Source: Agelaius tricolor
Taxonomy: Eukaryota; Chordata; Aves; Passeriformes; Icteridae
NCBI GenBank assembly: GCA_023055355.1
Contig: JALJCS010000036.1
Span: forward strand, 1,615,501 to 1,679,500
Reading direction: 5' to 3'
Length of the DNA stretch: 64,000 nucleotides
The position numbers were made by a program, and so were the translations under genes. This document shows positions 1-15,012 of this stretch, piece by piece. Positions within the stretch are counted from its first letter, which is position 1. Each line of letters starts with the position of its first letter. The notes beneath the pieces were generated by a model, which was not told the origin of the DNA, did no database searches, and saw nothing but the letters and a program-made list of their open reading frames with translations.

Positions 1-53
1 TTCTCAGGTGGAAGAGAAGGCTCAAGACATTAATTAAGACATTAAACAAATAA

Positions 54-56
<3 letters not shown>

Positions 57-98
<42 letters not shown>
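57..98. repeat. (AAT)n microsatellite
   Basis: Perfect AAT triplet run of about 13 units followed by an AT-rich tail to about 130. It lies in the last visible AZIN2 intron, downstream of the exon ending at 265. Bases 1-264 contain no recognisable exon. Confidence 0.9.
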
Positions 99-264
99 TT
101 AATATAATAATAATTTTTTAAAAATATTATTTTTTCCTCTGAGGCCATTATTTCAATCTAAACTTCCAGGCTCTGGCTCTCAGATTTCCCACTCTCCCTT
201 GGGCCCAGGTGGATGGATGAGAAGCCCTTGCCTGGCACAGGACCCATCCCTGCCCATCCCTTAC

Positions 265-3200
265 CAGGCCATGCGGGACATGGCGTAGGTGACCCGAGCC
301 TGGGCCCCCCCAGCTGTGAGCAGGGATGCTGTTGGGGTGCTGTAGGCTCCCATGTCCCCAAAGATCAGCCAGTCCCCCACGTGCAGCTGGGGCAGCTGCA
401 GCCCCTCGGCGATGCTGGGATCCTCTCCAGGCCCCCGCGGGCCCCGCAGGCTGCAGCTGTGCCAGGGCTGCTCCGGGCACGGCCTCTGCAGGAAAAAACA
501 GGGGGTGAGGGTGTCCCAGGGGCACACTGAGCCCCAAATTCAACCCCACAGAGTGGGTGCAGCTTCCCCTGAGGCAGGAGGGTGGCTGAGGGACATCCTG
601 AGCTGTCCCCAAGGGTCTCTGTGGGATGAGCATGTCCCAGGGGCACACTGAGCCCCTCACCATGTCCCAGGGGCACACTGATCCCCAAATTCAGCCCTAC
701 AGGCTGGGTACAGCTTCCCCAGTGGCAGGGGGTTGGCTGACACAATCCTGAGCTGTCCCCAAGGCAGGTGAGCCCCTCACCATGTCCCAGTGGCACACTG
801 AGCCCCAAATTCAGCCCCATGGACTGGGTGCACCTTCCCCCTGTGGCAGACCCAATGTGAGGGACATCCCAAGGGTCTCTGTGGGATGAGCATGTCCCAG
901 GGGCACACTGACCCCCAAATTCAGCCCCACAGGCTGGGTGCAGCTTCCCCTGTGGCAGGAGGGTGGCTGCCCCAAAGTGAGGGACATGCCAGGCTGTCCC
1001 CAGGCCAGGTGAGCCCCTCACCTTGTGCAGCCGGGGCCTGGGGCAGGGGCTGTCGAACAGGAGGCAGCTGAAGGCGCCGTAGATGCCATCGCTGAGGTGA
1101 TAGACCAGGCTCTTCTTGCTGCCACACTCTTCCTCTGGAAGGGATGGGGGAGAGGGCTCAGGGGGGCTCAGGGACACAGGAGACACATCAGGGAACAGGG
1201 AGAGGGCTCAGGGGACAAACTGGGGAGTGGGGAGAGGGCTCAGGGACACAGGGGACACATCAGGGAGAGGACTCAGAGGGGCTCAGGGACACCTCAGGGA
1301 ATAGGGAAAGGGTTCAAGGGGTCTCAGGGACACAGGGGACACCCCCTGCTGTCACACCTACCATCAGAGCCAGGCTGCTCCACGGGGATCTCCTCCAAGG
1401 CAGTGATGCTGACAGCCAAGGTGAAGGCAGAGGTGACGTAGTAACGCCCGGGCCTGGCAATAATTTCCACCCCACTGCCCTCAGGGAAGTACAAATCCAA
1501 GGCAGAGTTTATCCCAGCAGCGATCTGTGAGGGAAGAAAAAGAACCTTCCTGTTGGTTAGCTGGGAATTCTGCAGGGATCCAAACCCAGGGAGAGCTCCA
1601 AGCCCATTCTCTGCCTGCCGAGGGCAGAGCTTGGAGGTTTGTACCTCTTCCAGCGGGGCTCTGGTGTCCTCAGTGGCAGGGAAGCCCCCCCCGATGTCCA
1701 GGAGGTGCATGTGGTGTCCCAGCTCTGTCCCCATGTCAAACACCAGCTGTGCTGTGGCCACAGCCTGGGCCCAGGCCTGGGGCTCCAGCCCACGGCTCCC
1801 CAGGTGGAAGCTGAGGGCACAAACCCCATCTCAGCGGGGTCTGATCACCCCCAGAGCAGAGGGGACACGGCCCTGGGGTTGGCACTCACACAGCTTCCCA
1901 CACACCGTGCCAAGGCAGACCCACAGAGCCCCACGGAGCCTTTCCTGGGGTCAAACCTGCCCCAAATTGGCCCCAACAAGATCAAATCCCTGCCTTCACC
2001 TCACTCCCAATGACCCAAGCCAGACCCACAGAGCCTTTCCTGGGGTCAAACCTGCCCCAAATTGGTCCCAACAAATTCAAATCCCTGCCTTAACCTCACT
2101 CCCAAGCAGAGCAGCTGCAGCACTGACCCAAGCCAGACCCACAGAGCCTTTCCTGGGGTCAAACCTGCCCCAAATTGGCCCCACCAAGATCAAATCCCTG
2201 CCTTCACCTCACTCCCAAGCAGAGCAGCTGCAGCACTGTTGTTCCAGCAGGGCAGAGCTCCCCAGATCCCCATCCAGAGGGGCTGAGCACCCCTAGGGAA
2301 GGAGGCCCAGGGCTGTACCTGATGCCAACAACCTCCACAGCCTGGTCCTTGGCTGTCTGCAGCAGGTGCCCACAGGATTCCAGCGTGGTCCCGAAGCTCA
2401 GGCTCGGGTGGGCAGCAGGGATGGAGTCAGCATTGATTCCCAACAACATCCTGCACAGCAAAGCCACCAAAGCTGGGTTAAAGAGTCTTGGAATAACAGG
2501 ATTGTGAAAGGAAAAGCCTTTGAGGGCTGGAAAAGCCCTCAATAATCACTGAGCCCAAATATTAACCCCAAGTATTAAGTCCAGCTCTAAACCATGTCCC
2601 TGAGAACCACACCTACAAGTTGTTTTAACTTTTCCCCTGGTGCTGCCATGGGATTTTTCCCACCCCAATATCATGATGGGACATTTCTCCTGGTGCTGTT
2701 GTGGGATTTTTCCCACCCCAATACTGTTATGGGACATTTCCCCTGGTGCTGCCATGGGATTTATCCCACCCCAATACCATTATGGGACATTTCCCACCCC
2801 AATACCATTATGGGACATTTCCCACCCCAATACCATGATGGGATATTTCTCCTGGTGCTGTTGTGGGATCTTTCCCACCCCAATACCATTATGGGACATT
2901 TCCCACCCCAATACCATTTTGGGACATTTCCCCTGGTGCTGCCATGGGATTTATCCCACTCCAACACCATGATGGGATTTTTCCCACCCCAACACCATGA
3001 TGGGACATTTCCCCTGGTGCTGCCATGGTGATGATTTCACCCCTTCCCTGGGCAGCCTGTTCCACTGCCTGGTGACACATTCAGTGATCCAATTTTCCCC
3101 CATATCCAATCCAAACTTCCCCTGGCACAGCTTGAGGCCGCTCCTCTTGTCCTATCACTTGGCAGAAGAGACTCACACCTACCTTGTCCAACCTCCTCTT

Positions 3201-4499
3201 GCCCCCCACAGCCCCCTGCCCATTCCCCACTCCTGTGGCACTGCCAGGCACCCACCTGGCACGGGGGTGGCTCCTGGCCACCTTGCTCAGCTCCACCTCG
3301 TTGTCAAAGGCCATCAGCCTGACCCCGTGGGTGGCTGCATACCTGAGGTGGGCAACCTGCTTGCAGGGGCTGCTGTAGAAGATCCTGTCTGGTGGCACCC
3401 CAATGCCTTGGACACGGGTGATCTCTGCCTGCAGGGACAAGGGGACACGTGCAGCAGGTCCCCAGGAGCTGGGTGAGGACCAGCCACCAGTGCTGAGGAG
3501 TGTCACAGCCTGGGCTTTTCCAGGGAAAAGCTACCAGAGCTCAAAGGGATCACAGTGGACTTTGTCCTGGCATGGACAGGTTTAAAAACACCAGAGAATG
3601 GGAGAGGAGACGAGTGGGGTTAGCAGGCTCGGGGCTGACTCCTGGTCTGAGCTGTGACAACTCTTGCCCTTTCTCCTCCTATTAATTTATATAAGTATAT
3701 ATATATAATATATAATATATAATATATAATATATAATATATAATATATAATATATAATATATATAAATATAGATATAATATATACTGTATAATTATATAA
3801 ATTTATATAAATTAAATCCTATTTAATTACATAAAAGTAAGTGATTTGATTTTGCCTCTTCCCTGGAAGTCTGGCTGTTAAAAATGACAAGCAGGAGGGA
3901 GCAAAAAAGCTTTAGATTCAGCCCTAAGGACACCAAGAGCTGGACAGCTGTGACAGTGACACCCCAGGGATGTGCTGTGCCACCAGCCAGGACAGCAGGG
4001 ACAGGAACGAGGACAACAAAGATGGGACAAGGAATTCTGGGCTGTGACAGCAGAGGGAAATGTCACCTGGAGCACAGACTTAGGAAAGGAGGGTGAGCTC
4101 TGCCACTCCCCCACCAGCATTTCCCCTGGAGCTGTCCTCCCACAGCCCTACCTTGTTGGCACAGGCAAAGCCTGCCCCCAGCTCTGCCAGCAGCCTGAGC
4201 ACCCCTTCAGTGCCGTTGCATTTCACTGGGAAATAGGGCTTCACCCGGGGCAGGGCCTTCAGGAAACACAGGTGCTTCTTCACAATGTCCCCCAGGTCTG
4301 CCACGAAGACGGCCTGCTGCTGGCTCTAGGGGACAGCTGGAGTGAGCAGCAGCTCCAGGAGTGCCCCTTGCAAAGGCAGCAGCAGAGCATCAGCCCTCAC
4401 CTCCTGGCACAGCTCTCCCAGCAGGTTCTCCAGGAGGTCTCTGGTGGTGAAGCCCTCCTCCACCATCAGGAAATTGGATTCGTTCAAGAACCCGTTCAT
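265..4499 (-). CDS. AZIN2: Antizyme inhibitor 2 (ODC-like, partial at C-terminus)
   Basis: Coding exons in transcription order: 4499-4401, 4325-4152, 3428-3256, 2450-2319, 1810-1645, 1524-1362, 1134-1022, 485-265. All have AG/GT borders and compatible phases, giving 413 codons plus two bases. The last donor (GTAAGG at 264) interrupts a Trp codon, so the final exon lies left of the window. The product has the ornithine decarboxylase fold: PLP lysine in FPVKCN (Lys68), antizyme-binding stretch [19 protein letters not shown] phosphate loop, and HVGDW and MGAY near the C-terminus. The ODC catalytic Cys360 equivalent is Gly358, and the ODC Glu274 equivalent is Arg272 (IIARPGRYY), so it should not decarboxylate. 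Known role of the family: binds antizyme and frees ODC, raising polyamine synthesis and uptake. Similarity to AZIN2 rather than AZIN1, and position next to AK2, decide the name. The start [10 protein letters not shown] precedes the conserved [14 protein letters not shown]. Confidence 0.9.
520..1016. repeat. Minisatellite, ~120-bp unit, AZIN2 intron
   Basis: Four degenerate copies carrying the words CATGTCCCAGGGGCACACTG and CCCCAAATTCAGCCC, in the AZIN2 intron between the exons at 485 and 1022. Copies differ by internal deletions. The array abuts the donor at 1021 closely. Confidence 0.75.
1140..1345. repeat. Minisatellite of CTCAGGGACACAGGGGACA type, AZIN2 intron
   Basis: Irregular repeats of GAGAGGGCTCAGG and GGGACACAGGGGACAC fill almost the whole intron between the exons at 1134 and 1362. 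Confidence 0.7.
1918..2235. repeat. ~100-bp tandem repeat, three copies, AZIN2 intron
   Basis: Three copies of a unit containing GAGCCTTTCCTGGGGTCAAA and CCTGCCCCAAATTGG, starting near 1918, 2020 and 2130. The last copies also share CAAGCAGAGCAGCTGCAGCA. They sit in the intron between the exons at 1810 and 2319. Confidence 0.8.
2635..3025. repeat. ~29-bp minisatellite, AZIN2 intron
   Basis: About 13 units built on CCCACCCCAATACCATTATG and GGGACATTTC, with a second unit type CCCCTGGTGCTGCCATGGGA interspersed, giving a higher-order period. Open frames across it on both strands are low complexity and not genes. Confidence 0.85.
3030..3215 (-). mobile_element. CR1 LINE fragment
   Basis: Matches the reverse complement of the CR1 3' region familiar in birds: TTCCCTGGGCAGCCTGTTCC, then a diverged stretch, then CTCTTGTCCTATCACTTGGC. 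It is truncated and old, and lies in the AZIN2 intron 3' of the 29-bp minisatellite. Confidence 0.7.
3692..3835. repeat. TATA/ATATA-rich simple repeat
   Basis: Runs of AATATATAAT, about 7-bp periodic, inside the AZIN2 intron between the exons at 3428 and 4152. The rest of that intron (3429-3690, 3836-4151) shows nothing recognisable. Confidence 0.9.
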
Positions 4500-4594
4500 G
4501 GTGTGATGTTCTGGGTGTGGGGATGCCCCTTGAAAGAATCCTGGAGTTGAGGATGGATTCTAAGGATGAGACACACTGTAAGAAGAAAGGAATA

Positions 4595-5081
4595 TGTGAC
4601 CATGTTCACAGGGGTTTTAGGATGAGGGAAGAGACGAGGATCTGACTCTGTGTTTCAGAAGGCTGATTTATTTATATATTTATAAATAAATATAAATATA
4701 AATATATATATTATATTATATATTATATTATATATAAATATATAAATATAAATATATAAAATATTTATATATTTTGTGATATATATTACATTAAAACTAT
4801 ACTAAAAGAATAGAAGAAAGCATTTCATCAGAAGATTAGCTAAGAATAGAATAAGAAAGAATCAATAACAAAGGCTCTGTCTCAGACTCTCTGTCCGAGC
4901 CAGCTGGGCTGTGATTGGCCATTAATTAGAAACAACCACATGAGCCCAATCCCAGATGCACCTGTTGCATTCCACAGCAGCAGATAACCATTGTTTGCAT
5001 TTTGTTCCTGAGGCCTCTCAGCTTCTCAGGAGAAAAAAAAAATCCTAAGGAAAGGGTTTTTCATAAGAGATGTCTACAACA
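4595..5081. mobile_element. Solo LTR of an endogenous retrovirus, with 6-bp target duplication
   Basis: A 487-bp element begins TGTGACCATG and ends TACAACA, flanked by direct repeats GGAATA at 4589-4594 and 5082-5087. The right half (GGCCATTAATTAGAAAC, CACCTGTTGCATTCC, CCTGAGGCCTCTCAGCTTCT) is of a type I associate with abundant passerine LTRs. The left part holds an expanded AT-rich tract at about 4670-4790. No internal retroviral genes remain, so this is a recombination-derived solo LTR. A 6-bp duplication suggests a class II (ERVK/alpha-like) integrase, though five of the six bases would also fit ERVL. It lies about 100 bp upstream of the AZIN2 start-codon exon. Confidence 0.8.
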
Positions 5082-5087
5082 GGAATA

Positions 5088-6106
5088 TTTAGAGGAAGGG
5101 TCCAGAAGCTCCATCAGCATGGACCACCCCTCCCACAGCCAGGGTAGAGCTCTGTGCTGCTCTGCTCCAAACCTGCAGCTCAGCAGAGCCCTGCTCTGGG
5201 TTACAGCATCTTCCCTGGGGGAGGAGACACATTTCTCTGCAGTTCAGAGCTGTTTTGGCACACAGCAGCCTTGTCTCCATCAGCAGGCACCAGCACAAAG
5301 CCAAGTGCACCACAAAGAGCAGAGATGCCTCTCTAGGCCAAGAGAGGCCCCTTCATGGCCTGGAATGTGCTGAGTGCTCAGTGGGGTGAACATCCCAGAT
5401 GGATCCCAAACAGCTGAGGGCTCCTGGACCCACCTTCCCAGGGGAAAGGCCCAGCACAGGGCACTCACTGACACCATCCAGCCTCAGGGCAGCCTGGATC
5501 CCTGCTGTGGGTGCAGTTCTGTGCCTGTCCCGTGACACAGGGTGTGGAACAAGGGGACAATTGAGCAGCACTGAGTTTTCTGGCTCATCCTAGCAAAGCT
5601 TTCATTTTGATCTCACACCCTGAGCTTTAACAAACTCCTGCCCTGGATCCAGGCTGACCCATAACCCAGGGAGCTGGTGAGCTAGCAGGGAACATTTCCA
5701 CTCCAATAACCCAGGTTTAGCTCCAGGGCTCTTCCAGGAGCACGGTCTCTCTGATTTGAAGTGAGCAGGAGGCAGAGGTTTCATCTCTCAGAGCTGCACA
5801 CCCCCTCCTCCCCACAGACACCTCCTGACTGCATTCCAGGGGGCACTGGAAGAAAGACCACGCTGACCCTGGAGCAGCAGGATGTTGTAATGCATTGAGC
5901 AAGCACCACCAGCCAATCCCACAGGCAGGAATGGGATGAAAAAACACGTTTTGAACTCTTAGAAGGAAAAGGGAGCAACTCCTTCAGCTTTACCCTTCAG
6001 TCCCCATCACAAAACAGCACCAGCCCACCCTGGCTGAGCACAGAAGGGATGAAATGGGTCACTCCTGTCAGGACTCATGCCCCAGCCTGGGACATTCACC
6101 TCCTTA
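5088..6106. other. Presumed AZIN2 5' intron, nothing recognised
   Basis: About 1 kb without a convincing coding exon, repeat family or RNA gene. Short open frames on both strands lack family similarity and splice borders. Confidence 0.5.
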
Positions 6107-6107
6107 C

Positions 6108-6221
6108 CAGGGTCCAGATGTCCCTCCCAGGTGTCCTGGTGTGCTGTCAGGGGGGCTCCCCGAGGAACACCAAGCTCCTGCAGCAGCCTGAGGTGTAGCT
6201 GTGCCTGGGGGTCCGGGGTTT
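6108..6221 (-). other. AZIN2: Candidate AZIN2 5' UTR exon
   Basis: On the minus strand a pyrimidine tract and CAG acceptor (CTGCTTCTCCCCAG) precede 6221, and a strong donor CTG/GTAAGG follows 6108. The 114-nt segment between has good splice borders and no conserved protein. It would join to the acceptor near 4510 that carries the start codon. This is inferred from splice consensus only. Confidence 0.4.
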
Positions 6222-6379
6222 CTGGGGAGAAGCAGTGCAGGGGCTTAGAGAGGGAGAGGGGCACTGACAGCACAATGCCCTTCATCCCCATCCTTAAATC
6301 AGCAACCACAGGCACTCCACAGCTCCCTTCTCACTGTGCCAGGCAAAGCAGCTCCCCCACAGCCCGCCCAAAGCCCCCT

Positions 6380-6860
6380 TACCTCGGAAAGCATTTAATC
6401 AGACTCTGCCATGGGTATCCCAAGAGAATGAACCAGCTCCAGGGCCGGCTGTTTGTCCTGCCCCAGCTCCCTGCCTGTCCCGAGCCCCTGCAGAGGATGG
6501 AGGTGCTCTGCACCCCTTCTCTCCCAGCGCTGCCTCCCTGCTCTGCCTCCCAACCGTAGCCATGACAACCAAATCCAGCCACCCCATTGGCTGAGCCGCC
6601 TCCGAGCATCCTTCATCCCTTTTGGAGGAGGCTCCCCCTCCTCGCCCACCCTCTGCCGAGGCTGGGGCTGCCCCCTGCAGCCACCCCGGGCTCTCACCGC
6701 GTCCCCGCAGCTCATCCCCAGCCCCGCAGCCCGGCCCTGCCTCCCGCGGGGACCCTCGGGGGCGAGAGAGCCCGAAATACCTCGGAAATGCCGCTGCCAG
6801 GGAAACCAGGCTGCCTGCAGATGAAAGGCTGAGCGGTGTTTGGCTGGCAATCCGGAGAGG
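6380..6860 (-). promoter_or_regulatory. AZIN2: GC-rich block, likely AZIN2 promoter and first exon
   Basis: CpG-enriched sequence in an otherwise ordinary stretch. On the minus strand a donor CCGAG/GTAAGG sits at 6382, suitable for the end of a non-coding first exon; a second similar donor-like CCGAG/GTATTT lies near 6783. Position upstream of AZIN2 and head-to-head with AK2 fits the known arrangement of the pair. Confidence 0.45.
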
Positions 6861-7460
6861 GGGAGGGAGTTGGGAAGATGTCAGGGACCGATCCTGCCCT
6901 TGCTGAGCTGCTGCTGGTTCTGGTGGGTGCCCCAGGGGCAGATCCAGCTCTGCCATCAGTGCAGATGCTCTGTGTGATGATCTGTGAGACCTGGATCTTG
7001 GACATGGTGTCACTGCTCCATCCCACAATTTTTATTTTTTTTTAAATGCTTCTTGTTAAATGTGCAGGTCTCTCTCTGGTGCTGCTGAGAAGCCAATGTT
7101 CTGTCTGTGGAGGGGTGGCTGTCCCCTCTGAGGGGGGAGTGAGAAGGACCAACTTATCCTGAGTTTCTCTATTCAACACTGTGGTCTTGGCTTTGCCACA
7201 GACTCTCCTGGCAACCAGGGCCAAGGAAGTTCTTGTCTGCTCTGAGATCCTGGCTGGTTTTGCCTGTGCTCTGGCCCATCCCCAGTGCTGGACTGTGCTC
7301 TGTGGGGTGTGGGGACCATGCAGAGAGGCTGGGAGAGCAGAGAGGGGCAGAGCCCTGCAGTGCCAGCCCCCCTGGATGTGCTGGGCAGTGTTGTGATGCA
7401 GAGCCCATGCAGAGCAGGGCACTGAGCCCATCCCACGCAACGCCAGGGCAAGCACAGCTC
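6861..7460. other. AZIN2-AK2 intergenic, nothing recognised
   Basis: About 600 bp of unique-looking sequence between the GC-rich block and the CR1 element. A short A/T run lies at 7028-7045. No coding exon or RNA gene seen. Confidence 0.5.
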
Positions 7461-7940
7461 AGAATCACAGGATCAATTAGGTTGGAAAAGATCTCTGAGA
7501 TCACAAAGTCCAATTCTGACCAGACACCACCGTGTCAGCTGGCCCACAGCACCAAGTGCCACATCCAGTCTTTCCGTAAATACTTCCAAGGGTGGTGACT
7601 CCACCATTTCCAGGGAAGCTCCTTTCAATGCCTAATCTTCCTGTGAAGAAATTCTTCCTAATGTCCAACCTTGTGCCCTTGTGTAGCTCAAGACTGTGTC
7701 CTCTTGCCCTGTCACCAGCTGCCTGGGAGGCAAACCCTGCCCTCACCTGGCTCCAAACTCCTTTCAGGTAGATGCAGAGAGATAAGGTCAGCCCTGAACC
7801 TCCTTTTCTCCTGGCTCAGCTACCTCAGCCGCTCCCCATCAGATTTGTACTCCAGCCCCATTGCCATTCTCTGGACACATTCCAGCAGCCCAATGTCCTC
7901 CTTGAGCCGAGTGACCCAGAGCCGGACGCAGCTCCCGGGG
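7461..7940 (-). mobile_element. CR1 LINE 3' end
   Basis: Begins AGAATCACAGGATCAATTAG and continues through TTGGAAAAGATCTCTGAGAT, GAAGAAATTCTTCCTAATGT, CCTGGCTCAGCTACCTCAG and GAGTGACCCAGAGCCGGACG, the order of the inverted CR1 3' region. About 480 bp, moderately diverged. It ends about 60 bp before the GC boxes of AK2. Confidence 0.9.
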
Positions 7941-7994
7941 CTTGGGGACAGCTCGGGGCAAACGCGGAGACACCGAGCGATCCACGTGGCGCGC

Positions 7995-8163
7995 AAAGCC
8001 CCGCCCACCTCCTATAACCCCGCCCACTTCATTCATAACCTCGCCCACTCCATGTAAAGCGCGCTATATTTGCATATTAAAGATCTAATTTTCATAGCCC
8101 CGCCCAGCGGCGCTGTCCCCGCCCACGAGGCGCGGGCCGGGCGCGCAGTTGGCGGCGGCGGCC
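7995..8163 (+). promoter_or_regulatory. AK2: AK2 promoter
   Basis: Four CCGCCCA or CGCCCAC GC-box-like words occur between 8002 and 8128, the strongest being CCCCGCCC, with an ATTTGCAT octamer at 8068-8075 inside GCTATATTTGCATATT, which also offers a TATA-like element. CpG density rises sharply and continues through exon 1. The start codon follows directly at 8164. Confidence 0.65.
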
Positions 8164-12256
<4,093 letters not shown>

Positions 12257-13105
12257 AGCTCCATCCCAGGATGGGCTTCTCCTTTTATTTTTTTTTTTTT
12301 CCTCTCTCTTTCTCTGTCTCTCTGGGGCCAAGGAGGGTGAAGAGCTGAGCAGAGTAGAAGGGGAAGGGATGAGGTGATGCAGCCCAAGGCAGGGCTGTGC
12401 TAATTCTCTAATTTAATTAAACGAGCTGTTAACGGTTTCTATGTGGCTATATGTGAACGTCAGTCTGTGTGTAGATGTTGGGATTTTTGGCCTCTAGAGG
12501 CCGCAGCGAGCCCAGGCTCCAGCTGCCCGAAATGGGCTCTGCACTCCTTTGGGTGAAAAAGCCTTTGTTTCATCCTAGAAATGCTCCTCTCTGAAAGGAA
12601 CTGTACTTCCAGCTCCTCCCAGCTACCCCACAGGGGCCTTGCAGAAGGTTGGGGATGTGGGGTAAGGATTTCCCAGGACATGTGAAGCTGCAGGATTGAA
12701 ACCTGGAGTTGCTCTCTGTGTGTTGCTGTGGGAGCAGCCTGAGGGACAGCCTGGCTGCTGCTCGGGGCTGGATGATGATGTGTTCTCCTTGTATGTGTTT
12801 TATTCCCTGTGGGGTAGCAGGTTCCTGTTCTGATGGCACTTGGGGGGCAGAAAGAGGGTGGGGGGGTTTCAACCTTTATTTATTTGTGGGATTTATAGCA
12901 GATTAGTGAGATGCTTCTTTTTAATGTGAAATCTGTGGTCAGAGTCTGACAGTTACTGTGTGGTAGGTTGGGATGTCCTGAGGATAAGAAAAGAACTTTG
13001 GTTTTAACTCTTCACTCTTGCCTTGGTTTTGACCAAGGAGAGGAAGATGCATTGAGCTTCCCCTGATCCCAAAGTCTAAATAAAATAAAGCCTTATTGCA
13101 AAACA
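12257..13105 (+). other. AK2: AK2 3' UTR with poly(A) signal
   Basis: Follows the stop codon. Overlapping AATAAA hexamers at 13079-13089 are the first good polyadenylation signal, giving a UTR of roughly 0.85 kb. A T-run and TC-rich stretch lie at 12283-12322. Confidence 0.7.
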
Positions 13106-14196
13106 AATGATTTCTCAAGGCTCAAGAGACAGAGTTATTAAGCACTGGCTCCATATGCCCTTGAGCTAACGACCTTCGTTGTGAGCTCATGGAAATGTTC
13201 CTGTTTCTTGAGCAAATCCAGCAGCTCCATCAGGCTGTGTTTGAGGACACTGTGTGTGCTCAGAGCCTTTCCAGGGCATTGTGCTGCTGTGTGGTGACAC
13301 TGCAGGGCTGGCACTGACCTTTGGCCATGAGGGATTCCAGCCCTTCCTAGAGGACCCTGCTGTAAATATGGATTGGCCCAGAGGAAACTTTGTCCTTTGG
13401 CATTCCATGTGTGTTTACTGATTGTTATTGAGAATCCTCCTCTCTCTCTCTCTCTCTGGGGATGGCCCACTCCATCCTGTGCACTGAGCTGCTGTGAGCT
13501 CTGTGGCCAGAGCAGATGTTTAATCCTCAGGAATCCCTTGCTCTTTTCCTTTATAACTTCTCTTTTGCGTGACAATCCCCTCTCTGTCCTCACACATCCT
13601 TTCCAGGGACAGAACCTCTTCCCTTCCAGCAAACTGGGAACCAAAAGCAGTTGACTTGTTGCTCTAGAAAGCACATGACTGAGGAGAAAGGCTCTGACAG
13701 TAAACAGGGCTGGGTTTGCCAGCCTATTGTCCCCTGGGATTCCCAGACAGCCCTTGCTCTGTCTCTGGGTTTCCTGTGGAAGGATAACCTGGAATTGGTG
13801 TGCTGGGAGGTTGGGATAGCATTTAGGATAGGACTGCTGTGCCCCAGGGAGTGGGAAAGTGTGTGGGTTACAGCTACCCTGGCATCTTGGTGATGAAAGA
13901 AGTCGTGTGGAAGCAGCTCTTATGTGAGAGCCAAAGGGAGAGCTGCAGCTCCCTACACTCTGGGAAGGGTTCCCAGCCAGTTGGCATGCCTGGATTTGGT
14001 CAAGGTTTTACTCTACAGCAAGAGCAAGATGTTCCCCCACTCTTCATTCCTTTCCTCCCTTGTGCTCTCTTCACATCCAGCTCACCAGCCTTTGTTTGGG
14101 TTTTGTTTTTTTTTTTTTTACCATAAACCATGCTTAATTTTGTTTGTTTGTTTTTCCCTAAATATTTTTTTTTCTCTCTGTTCCCATTTATTCCAG
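13106..14196. other. Downstream of AK2, nothing recognised
   Basis: Unique-looking sequence with a (TC)n run at 13441-13458. If the longer AK2 isoform exists this is its last intron. Confidence 0.5.
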
Positions 14197-15012
14197 CTGA
14201 GTGACTCCATCGAGCAGATGAGACACCACCAAACGCTGCACACTCTGCTACATCACCCATTGCAGCCCTTCCCTGGGTGCAGGGAGGGCAGCTGGGAGGG
14301 GGGTAGGATTGATGGGAGGGGGGCAAGGAGGTGCTAGACAAGGGGTTGGGGGGCTGATTTGGTTGGGTTTTGGTTGGATTTCTTATTTGGCAGAATCATT
14401 GTGAAGAGGAGGTGGCCTTCTCCTTAGAAATCATGTTTGTGGAGGCAAAACAATTGTGGAGAGGGAAACGTCTCTCAGTGATCAGCTGCAGGTCCTTGAC
14501 CTGTTGGAGGGCAGGGCTAGATGTTACTCCAGGCTTCTCCAGGACTTTCAGGGCTCTTGGTACTCTGAGGCCACTGAAAGGTTTGCTGTGATTTTTTTCT
14601 AAAGTTGCTTCCTATCAGCGAGGACCAAAAGGAACAAATGATTCATCATCATCATCATCATGTGTGAAATGGAAAGGAAAAAAAGATGCCGTGCTCTTTT
14701 CCTGGAAGTTCTGTTTTTCTTGTTCTGCTGCATTCCTAAACCCTGGCATAAAGACTTCTCAAGGATTCTCTGCTGCTGAACAGAGGGGCTGTGCCTCTAG
14801 TCCAAACCTGCCTTACTTGGGAATGGGGTGGCTTTTCTGTGATCATGACCAAGCTGGAATTCACACAATGCTGAAGAAATGCAAAAGAGACTTTTCTTAA
14901 TTGCCTGCAAAAATAACACTTAATTTGGGGTTTTTTTTTGCATTTCTTTTTAGATCAAATGGTGCCTTGTCTAACCTCTGAATCAATAATAAAATAACCC
15001 CTTTACATTTGT
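14197..15012 (+). other. AK2: Candidate alternative terminal exon of AK2
   Basis: A strong acceptor (TCTCTCTGTTCCCATTTATTCCAG ending at 14196, preceded by a long T tract) is followed by CTGAGTGA. Splicing from the GTAAAG donor at 12231 would give ...KAT-S-E-stop, nearly the KATS ending of the family's short isoform. An AATAAA at 14988-14993 could end the exon. A second possible acceptor at 15042 would instead add an acidic 13-residue tail (YSVEDEEADDSIN). Inference from splice consensus. Confidence 0.35.

Noticed and set aside
2594..3031. Repeated Phe/Pro/Trp frame
   Set aside because: Translation of the AZIN2 intron minisatellite.
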